In this document: positions 43,467-52,236 of the stretch, in pieces
Position numbering within the stretch: position 1 is the first letter of the stretch
Layout: the number at the start of each line of letters is the position of its first letter
Assembly (NCBI RefSeq): GCF_052156635.1
Contig: NZ_JBQKUO010000001.1
Location: 1 to 64,000 of the forward strand
Reading direction: 5' to 3'
Length of the DNA stretch: 64,000 nt
DNA from: Nitrospina sp052156635
GTDB lineage: Bacteria > Nitrospinota > Nitrospinia > Nitrospinales > Nitrospinaceae
Translations under genes and position numbers: made by a program
Notes under the pieces: generated by a model
What the model was told of the DNA's origin: nothing
What the model saw: only the letters and a program-made list of their open reading frames with translations
Databases searched by the model: none

Positions 43467-44831
43467 ATGCGTTCTTTTTCCCGACCCGTTTCATTCCTGC
43501 TCACGGCATGTTTCGCGGTATTGCTATGCCTGTCCACCGTGGCGCCAACCGCTGCGCACGAGGTCAATCGCAATGCCATCGTCATGTTGATTGCCAAAAA
43601 CCAACAGGGCGAAACGGTGTCCACGGGGAGTGGGTTCATTGTGCGGCCGGACGGCACCGTGCTCACCAATTACCATGTTCTCATCGATGCGGCCAGCATG
43701 AGCGCGGTGTTCCCGGATGGAACCCAGGTGACCGTGAAAGGGGTGCTGAACGTGGACCGTCTGCGCGATGTGGCGGCGCTGAAACTGGAAGGCGACCTGT
43801 ATTCCACCCTGGAGATCGGCAATTCCAACAGCCTGAAAACCTTCGATTACCTGAGCGCCCTGGGATACCCTTCGCATGCGGTGGAAATGGTGGAGCAGGG
43901 ACTGCACGGGGTCCTGGTGCAAACCTACGGCTTTGTACTGGGCGTGCATCCGCAGGCCCTTCCGGATCACCCCTTCATTTATGCCACCACCCCGTTTGAG
44001 CCCGGGTTCAGTGGCGGACCGGTGGTGAACCGGGACAACCAGGTGGTCGGCATCGCCACGCTGGAAGGCCGTGCGCTCAATCTCGCCGTGCCCATCGACT
44101 TCGTCAAACCCTTCCTGCAGGACAACCGGCTTCTGAGTTTCGATGAATTGCGCGAGCGCGACAAGAACACCAAGGAGGTGTTGTATTACCGGGGCAATTT
44201 CACCCTGTACGCGCTGGGCGATGCGGAAGCGGCCATCGGCCTGTTTGAAAAAACGTTGAAGATCGATCCCGGTTTCGTGCCCGCCCGTTATGATCTCGCC
44301 GTGGCGTATCGCGGGCTGGGGCAGATGGATGCCGCCATTGCCGAATACGAAAAAGCGCTCAAACTCAATCCGCGGTTTCCGGAAGCGCTGTCCAACCTGG
44401 GCGGTCAGTATTTCCGCCGGGGGGACGTGAACAAGGCCATCGAAAAATTCCGCGAAGCCATCCACATCCACCCGAACTTCATTCAGGCCCTATCCAATCT
44501 GGGGGCGGCGCTCAACAAAAAAGAGCGTTACGAGGAAGCGGTGCCGTTTCTCAAGCGCGCCTTGTCGCTGGACCCGGAATTCGGTGTCGCGCACTTCAAC
44601 CTCGGTAACGCCTATTTTGGTCTCGGTCAATGGGACAAGGCCATCGGGGCGTATCACACCGCCGTGGGCATGGGTGTCGATTTCCTCTCTCTCCACTGGA
44701 GCCTGCACGACATCCATTCCAGACAGGGCGACAAAGAGAAAGCCAGGCGCGAATTGCGCATCATCCTGCAGATCGATCCGCAGAACGAAGACGCCCGCAA
44801 CAAGCTGGAAGCCCTCGACTCCCGGCCCTGA
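43467..44831 (+). CDS. Trypsin-like protease with C-terminal TPR repeats
   Basis: 454 residues from MRSFSRPVSFLLTACF, chosen because it starts a normal signal peptide; an upstream TTG is possible. Catalytic triad candidates: His in TNYHVLID, Asp in RDVAALKL and Ser in GFSGGP. No PDZ domain follows; instead residues about 230-450 carry about six TPR units (ARYDLAVAYRGLGQMDAAI, ALSNLGGQYFRRGDVNKAI). Likely a periplasmic protease or protease-like protein whose TPRs select partners. Confidence 0.9.
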   Translation: MRSFSRPVSFLLTACFAVLLCLSTVAPTAAHEVNRNAIVMLIAKNQQGETVSTGSGFIVRPDGTVLTNYHVLIDAASMSAVFPDGTQVTVKGVLNVDRLRDVAALKLEGDLYSTLEIGNSNSLKTFDYLSALGYPSHAVEMVEQGLHGVLVQTYGFVLGVHPQALPDHPFIYATTPFEPGFSGGPVVNRDNQVVGIATLEGRALNLAVPIDFVKPFLQDNRLLSFDELRERDKNTKEVLYYRGNFTLYALGDAEAAIGLFEKTLKIDPGFVPARYDLAVAYRGLGQMDAAIAEYEKALKLNPRFPEALSNLGGQYFRRGDVNKAIEKFREAIHIHPNFIQALSNLGAALNKKERYEEAVPFLKRALSLDPEFGVAHFNLGNAYFGLGQWDKAIGAYHTAVGMGVDFLSLHWSLHDIHSRQGDKEKARRELRIILQIDPQNEDARNKLEALDSRP

Positions 44832-44840
44832 GCCCACGCT

Positions 44841-45761
44841 TCACACCCGCCTGACCGTTTCCAATACCACCCGGAACACCGCCAGCATGCTGTCCGCGGA
44901 ACATTTGTCCAGCGTGTCCTCCAGGGTATGCCAGTGCGGGTAATCGAAATCGATCAACAGCACGGAAGGAATTTTCATGTAGATGAAAGGCAGGTGATCG
45001 TCCCGTACGGAATAACGGAGCATGGGGACAAACTGGTCCACACCCAGTTCCCTGGCCGTGTCGAACACGAATTCAATGAAACTCGGGGAACTGCGGAAAG
45101 AATACTGCTCTTTAAAAATCTTGAGGTTTTTCTGCGCCACCATGTCCACAACGAGCACCCGCGCAGGCCAGGTGGATTTGTCTTCCTTTTTCAACTGCTC
45201 GGCGTAGTAGGTCGATCCCAGAAAATACTCATCGGACCCCCTCCGCCCCCAATCTTCTCCGTCGAAGAACACAAGCTTGACCGTGCGCTCCGGCGGGTTT
45301 TCATGAAAGTACTGCGCCATCGCCAAAAGAACCGCGGTTCCGGACCCGCCGTCGTTGGCCCCCACAATGGGCCGGGCTTCTTTTTGGGGATCGGATTCCT
45401 CGTCGGCAAAAGGACGTGTGTCGTAATGCGCACCCAACAGGATGGGCGGCTTGTCTCCCGTGCCCTTGAAGGTGAGTTCGTAATTGTAAAGCGGCAGTTC
45501 TTCCGCATAACCCACCCGCGCGACAAAAGCCTGCTCCTTCCATGAATCGGCATAGCGCTCCGCCAACTTCCTGATGTAGGCCCGGGTTTTGGCGTGCCCC
45601 TCGCTTCCGGGATAGCGGGGCCCGATTTCGCACAACGCCGTCAGGTGATCCCATAAAATGGGGCGGTATTTTTGAACGGGATCGGGTTCACCCGGAAGCC
45701 GGGCGGGCAGAATGGCCATTATCAGCATGAAAAATCCCCCCAACCATAGTGATCGCCGCAT
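44841..45761 (-). CDS. M28-family zinc peptidase (glutaminyl cyclase-like)
   Basis: 306 residues with an N-terminal signal/anchor. Metal-binding motifs of the M28 family: LLGAHYDTRPF, GANDGGSGTAVLL, FFDGEDWG and, late, YPHWHTLEDTLDK. The spacing resembles glutaminyl-peptide cyclotransferases and related aminopeptidases. Exported. 14 bases after the Nudix gene on the same strand; converges with the protease-TPR gene 9 bases away. Confidence 0.9.
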   Translation of the reverse strand: MRRSLWLGGFFMLIMAILPARLPGEPDPVQKYRPILWDHLTALCEIGPRYPGSEGHAKTRAYIRKLAERYADSWKEQAFVARVGYAEELPLYNYELTFKGTGDKPPILLGAHYDTRPFADEESDPQKEARPIVGANDGGSGTAVLLAMAQYFHENPPERTVKLVFFDGEDWGRRGSDEYFLGSTYYAEQLKKEDKSTWPARVLVVDMVAQKNLKIFKEQYSFRSSPSFIEFVFDTARELGVDQFVPMLRYSVRDDHLPFIYMKIPSVLLIDFDYPHWHTLEDTLDKCSADSMLAVFRVVLETVRRV

Positions 45762-45775
45762 ACCATGCCTCGGGA

Positions 45776-46207
45776 TCAGGAAGGTTCGGGATCTGCCGGG
45801 TGGGAGGTACCCCAGCGGTTGGACAGGTAATCCCGCAGAATCTCCGCGTGGTCGAACGCCAATTCATCCGGAAGGCGGTCATGCGGAAACAAGGCGCAGT
45901 TTCGCGCGTCATCCGCGGCTTTGGGCTCCCCTGCCGCGCGGGCCAGGAATACCGTTGAAATGCAGTGCATGCGGGGATCGCGGTCTGGACGGGAATAGCT
46001 GTGGAACTGCCCCAGCAGGCGGACATCCAGCTGGATTTCCTCGCGGGCCTCACGGATGGCGGCGTTTTCCAATGACTCTCCGTAGTCGACGAATCCACCG
46101 GGCAGGGCCCACCCATGGGGCGGGTTTTTACGCTCAATCAGGACAATACCCCGGTTTTCGACTTCGATGATCAAATCCACCGCCACAGCTGGGTTTTTAT
46201 AACTCAT
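45776..46207 (-). CDS. Nudix hydrolase
   Basis: 143 residues. Complete Nudix box from GGFVDYGE through REAREEI (G-x5-E-x7-R-E-U-x-E-E). The flanking WALPGG resembles ADP-ribose or nucleoside-diphosphate hydrolases, but the substrate is not determinable. First gene of the pair with the M28 peptidase. Confidence 0.92.
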   Translation of the reverse strand: MSYKNPAVAVDLIIEVENRGIVLIERKNPPHGWALPGGFVDYGESLENAAIREAREEIQLDVRLLGQFHSYSRPDRDPRMHCISTVFLARAAGEPKAADDARNCALFPHDRLPDELAFDHAEILRDYLSNRWGTSHPADPEPS

Positions 46208-46293
46208 TGAAACTCGCAGCTATAAACAAACTTCCCGGCTCTCCAGAAAAATTTCGGCATATCGTAAAGAATGTTTCCGATCCGGGTCGTGCC

Positions 46294-46322
46294 TTGACAA
46301 CCCTTTATAATACAGATATCTT
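46294..46322 (+). promoter_or_regulatory. Candidate sigma-70 promoter upstream of flgM
   Basis: TTGACA (46294-46299), 17-base spacer, TATCTT (46317-46322). The rel promoter candidate has the same -10. Confidence 0.5.
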
Positions 46323-46365
46323 AAATGAACAAAAGGGTTTTCTCCCAGCCCCTCAAAAAAAGCCC

Positions 46366-46392
46366 TTAAGTTTATTCACCGGATACCGATAA
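46366..46392 (+). promoter_or_regulatory. Sigma-28 (FliA-type) promoter of flgM
   Basis: TTAAGTTT (46366-46373), exactly 11 bases, then ACCGATAA (46385-46392): two mismatches to TAAAGTTT-N11-GCCGATAA. It lies 75 bases before flgM, as expected for feedback control of the flagellar sigma factor. Confidence 0.75.
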
Positions 46393-46467
46393 TAATACTG
46401 CGGGGCAAAACAACACGCAGGCAGGCCCCGGAAAACAACTCAAAAATTCTGGAAAGCGCAGATTATC

Positions 46468-46797
46468 ATGGAAATCCAGGGCGACGATTTCAAAATCCGA
46501 AACAAGGTATCCCCGGAGAAGGTGAAGGGACCCAACGTCAAGAGCAACCCGGCGGATCCCACATCCACCGCCTCCTCCCGTGCTTCCAGCGCCGGGGGAG
46601 AACAGATTGCCTTCTCCGCCAAAGCGCAAACCATCCAGAAAGCTCTGGATGTGGCCAAGACTTCTCCCGACGTGCGGACGGAAAAGATCAACCGCATTAA
46701 ATCCGAAGTGGATAACGGCACGTTTCATGTGGACAGCGAGGTGCTGGCCGAAAGCATTTTGAAGGAAATCCTGACCGAATCAAAGTTTCTGGAATAA
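46468..46797 (+). CDS. flgM: Anti-sigma-28 factor FlgM
   Basis: 109 residues with the FlgM pattern: disordered Ser/Pro-rich N-terminus and a C-terminal sigma-binding part (RTEKINRIKSEVDNGTF followed by AESILKEIL). FlgM binds FliA until the flagellar hook is complete and is then exported. No other flagellar structural gene is in the window. A sigma-28-type promoter upstream and a terminator downstream make it a separate unit. Confidence 0.88.
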   Translation: MEIQGDDFKIRNKVSPEKVKGPNVKSNPADPTSTASSRASSAGGEQIAFSAKAQTIQKALDVAKTSPDVRTEKINRIKSEVDNGTFHVDSEVLAESILKEILTESKFLE

Positions 46798-46818
46798 GCC
46801 CCAACTTGTCCTCGTTTT

Positions 46819-46848
46819 AAAGCCCGGCCGCCAAGCCGGGCTTTTTTT
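46819..46848 (+). terminator. Intrinsic terminator of flgM
   Basis: AAAGCCCGGC and GCCGGGCTTT form a 10-bp stem with a CGCCAA loop and are followed by a T-run. Confidence 0.92.
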
Positions 46849-46910
46849 GTGTCCCGGGGGTCAGGATAAGGAAAATCCAGGTCACCTCCCTGTTTTTTGG
46901 AATCTTCCCC

Positions 46911-46939
46911 TTGCCGTTCTCCGGGGCCTGTGGTAACTT
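46911..46939 (+). promoter_or_regulatory. Candidate rpmB promoter
   Basis: TTGCCG (46911-46916), 17-base spacer, TAACTT (46934-46939), 39 bases before the start codon. Confidence 0.45.
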
Positions 46940-46978
46940 ACGTTCTTTTATTTAACGGCTGTAAGTCAGGAGCATGGT

Positions 46979-47206
46979 ATGTCCAAGCGATGTGAAATCT
47001 GTGACAAGGGTCCCTTGGTCGGCAACAACGTGAGCCACGCCAATAACAAGACGCGGCGCCGGTGGATTCCCAATCTCAAGAAACTGCGTGTGGTGCATAA
47101 AGGCGCGGTTAAAACGATGAAGGTGTGCACCCGTTGCCTGAAAGCGGGCAAGGTAATGAAGGTCCCGGCCAGCAAACGGCCTGCCCAGACGGCTGCCACC
47201 GGCTGA
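46979..47206 (+). CDS. rpmB: 50S ribosomal protein L28
   Basis: 75 residues: MSKRCEICDKGPLVGNNVSHANNKTRRRW is the universal L28 pattern. Its N-terminal CEIC and later CTRC make it a zinc-binding (C+) form. Structural protein of the large subunit. It ends just before a hairpin that overlaps the rel stop codon. Confidence 0.97.
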   Translation: MSKRCEICDKGPLVGNNVSHANNKTRRRWIPNLKKLRVVHKGAVKTMKVCTRCLKAGKVMKVPASKRPAQTAATG

Positions 47207-47208
47207 AC

Positions 47209-47237
47209 GACGGGAAGACCCCTTCCCGTCTAGTTTT
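47209..47237 (+). terminator. Terminator of rpmB overlapping the rel stop codon
   Basis: GACGGGAAG (47209-47217) pairs with CTTCCCGTC (47222-47230), followed by TAGTTTTG. The last stem base is part of the rel stop codon on the other strand. The T-run is short. Confidence 0.55.
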
Positions 47238-49443
47238 GCTTCCCGATTTCCCCCACTTTCCGTTTTTTGTCCGTACCCTTTTTCTTGAACTCCTTCACGC
47301 GCTCCGCGTGAATCACGCCCTTCGTCTTTTTCAGCGCTTCCAGTATTTTCTTGAGATGGCTGAGGTCGAAGATCTCCACATCCAGCTCGAAAAACGCACG
47401 CTTGTGCGTCGCCTGCACCACATTCGCCCGGGTGATGTTGACATCCAGTGACGCGAGCAAACTGCTGATGGTGGCAAGCAAACCGGGCTGGTCCTCCCCC
47501 ACGATGGCAAGGGGCGTCTGAAACGGCGTCTTGTGGACGGTATCCCATTCCACTTCGATCATGCGCTCGGTTTCGTTGGTCAGGGCCTCGACGCTGGGAC
47601 ACTCCTTGTGATGCACGGAGATGCCGCGGCCGCGCGTTATGTAACCGATAATGGGGTCACCGGGAACCGGGTTGCAACATTTTCCAATACGGATCATCAT
47701 CTGGTCGCCGAAGTTCTTGACCTTGATGCCGATGTCTTTATCTTTCGATGTAGGTTTGCGTGCCACCTTGACGGTGGTGGATTTTTTGCGATACTCCTCC
47801 AGCGTTTCTTTCGGCAGCAGCTTTTCCACCACCTGGTGCGCCGGCAGTTTGCCGAACCCGATGGCCGTGAACAGGCTGTCCAGCGTGTTGTAGCCGCAGG
47901 CATGCGCAGCCTCGTCCAACGCCTTGCCTTTTAACAGGTCTCCCGTCGCCGACCCGTATTTGCGCACCTCCGCCTCAAGAATCTCCCGCCCCAGTTCCAG
48001 GCTCTGCTGGCGTTCGCGGCTGTTGATGTAGTTGGAAATCTTGTTGCGGGCTTTCGAGGTTTTGACAAAACCCAGCCAGTCGCGGCTGGGGTGGCGTTGC
48101 TGGGAGGTCAGGATTTCGACGCGGTCGCCGTTTTTCAGTTTGTAGCGGAGCGGCACCATCTTGCCGTTTACCTTGGCGCCGAGGCAGTGGTTGCCGATGT
48201 CGGTATGAACCTGGTAGGCGAAGTCGACCGGTGTCGCCCCACGCGGCAGGGCGATGACGTCGCCTTCCGGTGTGAATACGTACACCTCCTGGAAAAACAG
48301 GTCGACCTTGAAGGAACTCAAAAAGTCCTTCGGGTTCTTGATTTCTTTCTGGTCTTCCAGCAGGCGCCGCACCCAGCTCAAATGGTCGTCGAGGTTTTTC
48401 GCCAGCCCTCCCCCATCCTTGTATTGCCAGTGCGCGGCGATGCCCTCTTCCGCCACCCGGTGCATTTCTTTCGTGCGAATCTGCACCTCCACCCGCTGAC
48501 CGTTGGGACCGTTCACCGTGGTGTGCAGGGACTGGTACATATTCGGCTTGGGCATGGCGATGTAATCTTTGAACTTGCCGGGGATCGGTCGCCACAATGA
48601 GTGCACCAGCCCGAGCACGGCGTAGCAGTCCTTCACGCTGTCGGTGATGACGCGCACCCCGATCAGGTCGTACACGTCTTCCAGGTCGATCTTCTGGGTC
48701 ACCATCTTTTTATAGATGCTGTAGTAATGCTTGGAACGTCCGGTGACGGCGCTTTCCAGTTCGGCGGTCTTGAGTTCCTTTTCCAGCAGGGTGTACACGT
48801 TTTTCACCAGCTGGTCGCGTTCTTCCTGCCCCTTGTGCATGCGGTTGACGATGGCCTGGTACTGTTCGGGATGCAGGTATTTGAACGACCCGTCTTCGAG
48901 CTCGGCCTTGAGCCAGCCGATGCCAAGGCGGTTGGCCAGCGCCGCGTAAATGTCCAGCGTCTCGCGGGCGATGCGTTTCTGACGGGAGGCGTCGAGGGAA
49001 CCCAGTGTGCGCAGGTTGTGGGCGCGGTCGGCCAGCTTGATCATCACCACGCGGATATCCCGCGCCATGGCAAGGATCATTTTGCGGTAGTTCTCCGCCT
49101 GCTTTTCCTCGTGGCTGGAAAACTCGATCTCGCCGATCTTCGTCACCCCGTCCACCAGTCCATAAATCTCGTCGCCGAACAGTTCGCGAATCTCATCGGA
49201 GGTGGCCAGGGTGTCTTCAATGGTGTCGTGCAGGAGCCCGGCGGCGACGGTGCGCTCGTCCATCTTCAGCCGTGTCAGGTTGTAGGCGACTTCGATCGGA
49301 TGCGACAGGTACGCCTCGCCGGAACGGCGGCTCTGCCCGCGGTGGGCCTTGGCAGAATAAATGTATGCGTCGAGAATGATGTCCACGTTGGCCGTGGAAT
49401 GGTAGGCCTGGACGGCTTCTGTGATTTCGCTGAGTTTACGCAT
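47230..49443 (-). CDS. rel: Bifunctional (p)ppGpp synthetase/hydrolase (RelA/SpoT family)
   Basis: 737 residues. Hydrolase HD domain with GLLHDTIEDT; synthetase domain with DLIGVRVI and FKDYIAMPKPNMYQSLHTTV; TGS domain (VYVFTPEGDVIALPRGATPVDFAY); a C-terminal ACT domain. Both active sites look intact, so the enzyme should make and degrade the stringent-response alarmone. It is the only member in this window. Candidate promoter at 49512-49540. Confidence 0.97.
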   Translation of the reverse strand: MRKLSEITEAVQAYHSTANVDIILDAYIYSAKAHRGQSRRSGEAYLSHPIEVAYNLTRLKMDERTVAAGLLHDTIEDTLATSDEIRELFGDEIYGLVDGVTKIGEIEFSSHEEKQAENYRKMILAMARDIRVVMIKLADRAHNLRTLGSLDASRQKRIARETLDIYAALANRLGIGWLKAELEDGSFKYLHPEQYQAIVNRMHKGQEERDQLVKNVYTLLEKELKTAELESAVTGRSKHYYSIYKKMVTQKIDLEDVYDLIGVRVITDSVKDCYAVLGLVHSLWRPIPGKFKDYIAMPKPNMYQSLHTTVNGPNGQRVEVQIRTKEMHRVAEEGIAAHWQYKDGGGLAKNLDDHLSWVRRLLEDQKEIKNPKDFLSSFKVDLFFQEVYVFTPEGDVIALPRGATPVDFAYQVHTDIGNHCLGAKVNGKMVPLRYKLKNGDRVEILTSQQRHPSRDWLGFVKTSKARNKISNYINSRERQQSLELGREILEAEVRKYGSATGDLLKGKALDEAAHACGYNTLDSLFTAIGFGKLPAHQVVEKLLPKETLEEYRKKSTTVKVARKPTSKDKDIGIKVKNFGDQMMIRIGKCCNPVPGDPIIGYITRGRGISVHHKECPSVEALTNETERMIEVEWDTVHKTPFQTPLAIVGEDQPGLLATISSLLASLDVNITRANVVQATHKRAFFELDVEIFDLSHLKKILEALKKTKGVIHAERVKEFKKKGTDKKRKVGEIGKQN

Positions 49444-49511
49444 ACACGGTTGAGATTTCCCGGACGGGAACCCCTACAAAGAGCTTATAATCATTGCTTT
49501 TACATTTATTT

Positions 49512-49540
49512 AAGATACTTCCGGCGTGGGGTCCAGTCAA
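49512..49540 (-). promoter_or_regulatory. Candidate rel promoter
   Basis: Minus strand TTGACT (complement of 49535-49540), 17-base spacer, TATCTT (complement of 49512-49517), leaving a leader of about 60 bases. Confidence 0.55.
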
Positions 49541-49627
49541 TTAACATTTATAAGGAAGCCTTTTCATAAGGTACGATGCCGCAAACAGCCGGACACGTTC
49601 CTCCAAACTCAGAACCGCACTATCACG

Positions 49628-51763
49628 ATGGCCGAGAACAAATCTGCACCTCCAAAACCGTCGCTTTCCGACTCCATCCAGTATGTCAAGGGAGTCGGGC
49701 CCAAGCGGGCGGGATTGCTGGAAAAACTGGGGATCGCCTGCGTCGAGGACGGTCTCGCCCTCCTGCCTCACCGCTACGAGGACCGAAGCCGGGTACAGAC
49801 CATCGGCGAGCTCAGGCCCGGCGAGTTCGCCACCTTTCGCGCCACCATCCTGAACGCCGGGACGATACGGCTGGGGCGGAGGCGCAAGGTGTTCGAGGTC
49901 ATCTTCGAAGACGACACCGGCACCCTGCGCGGCAAGTGGTTCCAGTTCCGCGAGCCCTATATGAAGGAACGTTTCGCCATCGGCCGCACCTGCATCGTCT
50001 CCGGCAAGGCGAAAGACAACACCTACCTCGGAGCCGGGCTGGAAATCATCCACCCGGACGTCGAGATCACCGAAGACAACGCCCCGGCCACGCTCGAAAT
50101 GGGGCGCATCGTTCCGGTGTACCCGACCACCGAAGGCCTGCATCAGAAATCCCTGCGCACCATCATGAAAACCCTGGTCGACCTCTACGCGCCGCTGCTG
50201 GAGGAATACCTGCCCGCCGACGTGATGAAGCGCAACAAACTCACTCCGCGCGTGCAGGCCTACCAGGACACACACTTTCCGCCCCCCGGCACGCGCGCCG
50301 ATCACCTGCACCTGTTCCGCACGCGGCAACAGGTCCGTCTGGTGTTCGAGGAGCTGTTTCTCCTGCAGGTCGGCCTCGCTTTCAAACGCAAACACGCCTG
50401 GCAGGAGGTGCCCGGCCGCCCCCTGGCCACCCGCGGCGACTTGATCCACCGCTTCGTCAAGCTCCTGCAATTCGAATACACCGGAGCGCAGAAACGGGCG
50501 TTGGGCGAAATCATGGACGACCTTGAAAAACCCCGCCCCATGCACCGCCTTCTGCACGGCGACGTGGGAAGCGGCAAGACCCTGGTCGCCCTGACCACAC
50601 TCCTCACTGCCGTGGACAACAATTTGCAGGGAGCGATGATGGCGCCGACGGAACTGCTGGCGGAACAGCATTACCTGAACCTTTTGCCTTACTGCGAAAA
50701 ACTGGGAGTGAAACTCGACCTCCTCACCAGCGCCCTGCCCGCGGGGGAGAAGCAGGCCATACAGGACCGCATCCGCACGGGTCAAACCCAGATCGCCGTC
50801 GGCACCCACGCCCTCATTCAAAAGGATGTGGATTTCCACGACCTCGGCCTGGTGGTGATCGACGAGCAGCACCGCTTCGGTGTTCTGCAACGCGAAGCCA
50901 TTGGCAAGAAGGGCACCGCCCCGCACGTGCTCATCATGACCGCGACGCCCATCCCGCGTTCGCTCGCCCTCACCCTGTACGGCGACATGGACGTGTCGAT
51001 CCTGGATGAAATGCCGCCCGGCCGCCAGCCCATTGTCACGCGCAGTTATGATGCAAAGCACCGGGACGAGGCGTATCAGTTTCTACGCGGCGAAATCAAA
51101 CAGGATCGGCAGGCGTACGTGGTGTGTCCGTTGATCGAGGAGTCGGAGACGATGCCGCTCAAAACGGCGCAGGAGGTGCACGCCGACCTCGAACAGCGCT
51201 TTCCTGATCTCAGGCTGGCGCTCATCCACGGCAAGCTGAAAAAAGAGGAACGGCAGGCCATCATGGCCGCGTTCAACGAAGGCCGGGTGGATATTCTGGT
51301 CGCCACCACGGTGATCGAGGTCGGCATCGACGTTCCCAATGCAACGGTGATGCTGATCGAGCACGCCGAACGCTTCGGCCTGGCTCAACTGCATCAGTTG
51401 CGCGGACGGGTGGGACGCGGCGGCCACGCCTCGCACTGCCTGCTGGTCACCTACCCGCCCCTGTCGGAAGACGCGGAGGCGCGCATCGACGCCATGCTGA
51501 AATCCGGCGACGGCTTCGTCATCGCCGAGCAGGACCTCAAGATCCGCGGTCCCGGTGACTTCCTGGGCACACGGCAGGCGGGGATGCCGACGCTTCGCTT
51601 CGCCGACCTGGTGCGCGATCTTCGCATGATCCAGACCACGCGCAAGGAAGCCTTCGCGCTGATCGACCGCGATCCCTGGCTGAAGGATCCCGGCCACCAG
51701 CCGCTTCGTCAAACCCTGGAAGACAAGCTGGGCGGACGGCTGGACCTGCTCAATATTCTTTAA
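49628..51763 (+). CDS. recG: ATP-dependent DNA helicase RecG
   Basis: 711 residues from MAENKSAPPKPSL; no good ribosome site is visible, so the start is tentative. N-terminal wedge/OB domain (VKGVGPKRAGLLEKLGI), helicase domain 1 with Walker A GDVGSGKT and IDEQHRFGV, domain 2 with VATTVIEVGIDVPNATVM and QLHQLRGRVGRGGHASHC. RecG remodels stalled replication forks. Divergent from rel. Confidence 0.96.
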   Translation: MAENKSAPPKPSLSDSIQYVKGVGPKRAGLLEKLGIACVEDGLALLPHRYEDRSRVQTIGELRPGEFATFRATILNAGTIRLGRRRKVFEVIFEDDTGTLRGKWFQFREPYMKERFAIGRTCIVSGKAKDNTYLGAGLEIIHPDVEITEDNAPATLEMGRIVPVYPTTEGLHQKSLRTIMKTLVDLYAPLLEEYLPADVMKRNKLTPRVQAYQDTHFPPPGTRADHLHLFRTRQQVRLVFEELFLLQVGLAFKRKHAWQEVPGRPLATRGDLIHRFVKLLQFEYTGAQKRALGEIMDDLEKPRPMHRLLHGDVGSGKTLVALTTLLTAVDNNLQGAMMAPTELLAEQHYLNLLPYCEKLGVKLDLLTSALPAGEKQAIQDRIRTGQTQIAVGTHALIQKDVDFHDLGLVVIDEQHRFGVLQREAIGKKGTAPHVLIMTATPIPRSLALTLYGDMDVSILDEMPPGRQPIVTRSYDAKHRDEAYQFLRGEIKQDRQAYVVCPLIEESETMPLKTAQEVHADLEQRFPDLRLALIHGKLKKEERQAIMAAFNEGRVDILVATTVIEVGIDVPNATVMLIEHAERFGLAQLHQLRGRVGRGGHASHCLLVTYPPLSEDAEARIDAMLKSGDGFVIAEQDLKIRGPGDFLGTRQAGMPTLRFADLVRDLRMIQTTRKEAFALIDRDPWLKDPGHQPLRQTLEDKLGGRLDLLNIL

Positions 51764-51849
51764 AAGACACCAAGCCCCCCTTTCTCGCGGTTTTCCCCTG
51801 ACCCGGCCCGTGATACACTTAAACGGACTAACCGATTGAACACCGAATC

Positions 51850-52221
51850 ATGCTGAAACCGACCCGCGCCGACAAAATTCTCATCGCCTGCCTGTTCGCG
51901 GCCAACCTCGCCCTGTTTTCGGGGATCGACTACACCCGCACCGCCGGGGACTGGGTGGTCATCGAGGTGAGCCAGAAGGAGGTGAAGCGCCTGCCTCTCA
52001 AGAAAAACCAGCTCGTCCACGTGGAAGGTCCGCTGGGTGAGACGGAAGTGCAGATTCAGGACGGCAAGGCGCGCATCCTGAAATCGCCCTGCAGTCGCAA
52101 ACTGTGCATCAAGTCCGGGTACATTCAGTATGCCGACCGCATCGCCGCATGCCTGCCGAACCGCGTGGTGGTGCGCATTCTCGGAAGCACCTACCGGGGC
52201 ATCGACGCCGTGGTGTCCTGA
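51850..52221 (+). CDS. NusG domain II-containing small protein
   Basis: 123 residues with an N-terminal membrane helix (ILIACLFAANLALFSG) and a NusG_II-like domain (EGPLGETEVQIQDGKARILKSPC, KLCIKSGYIQYADRIAACLPNRVVV). Four Cys occur, as is common for the family. Often found next to thiamine or quinone genes elsewhere; here it precedes a secreted peptidase by 15 bases. The function is unknown. Confidence 0.85.
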   Translation: MLKPTRADKILIACLFAANLALFSGIDYTRTAGDWVVIEVSQKEVKRLPLKKNQLVHVEGPLGETEVQIQDGKARILKSPCSRKLCIKSGYIQYADRIAACLPNRVVVRILGSTYRGIDAVVS

Positions 52222-52236
52222 TCCTGATTCTTATAG

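Noticed and set aside
46207..46392. 61-codon plus-strand open frame before flgM
   Set aside because: It covers both flgM promoter candidates, lacks a ribosome site, and its protein resembles nothing.
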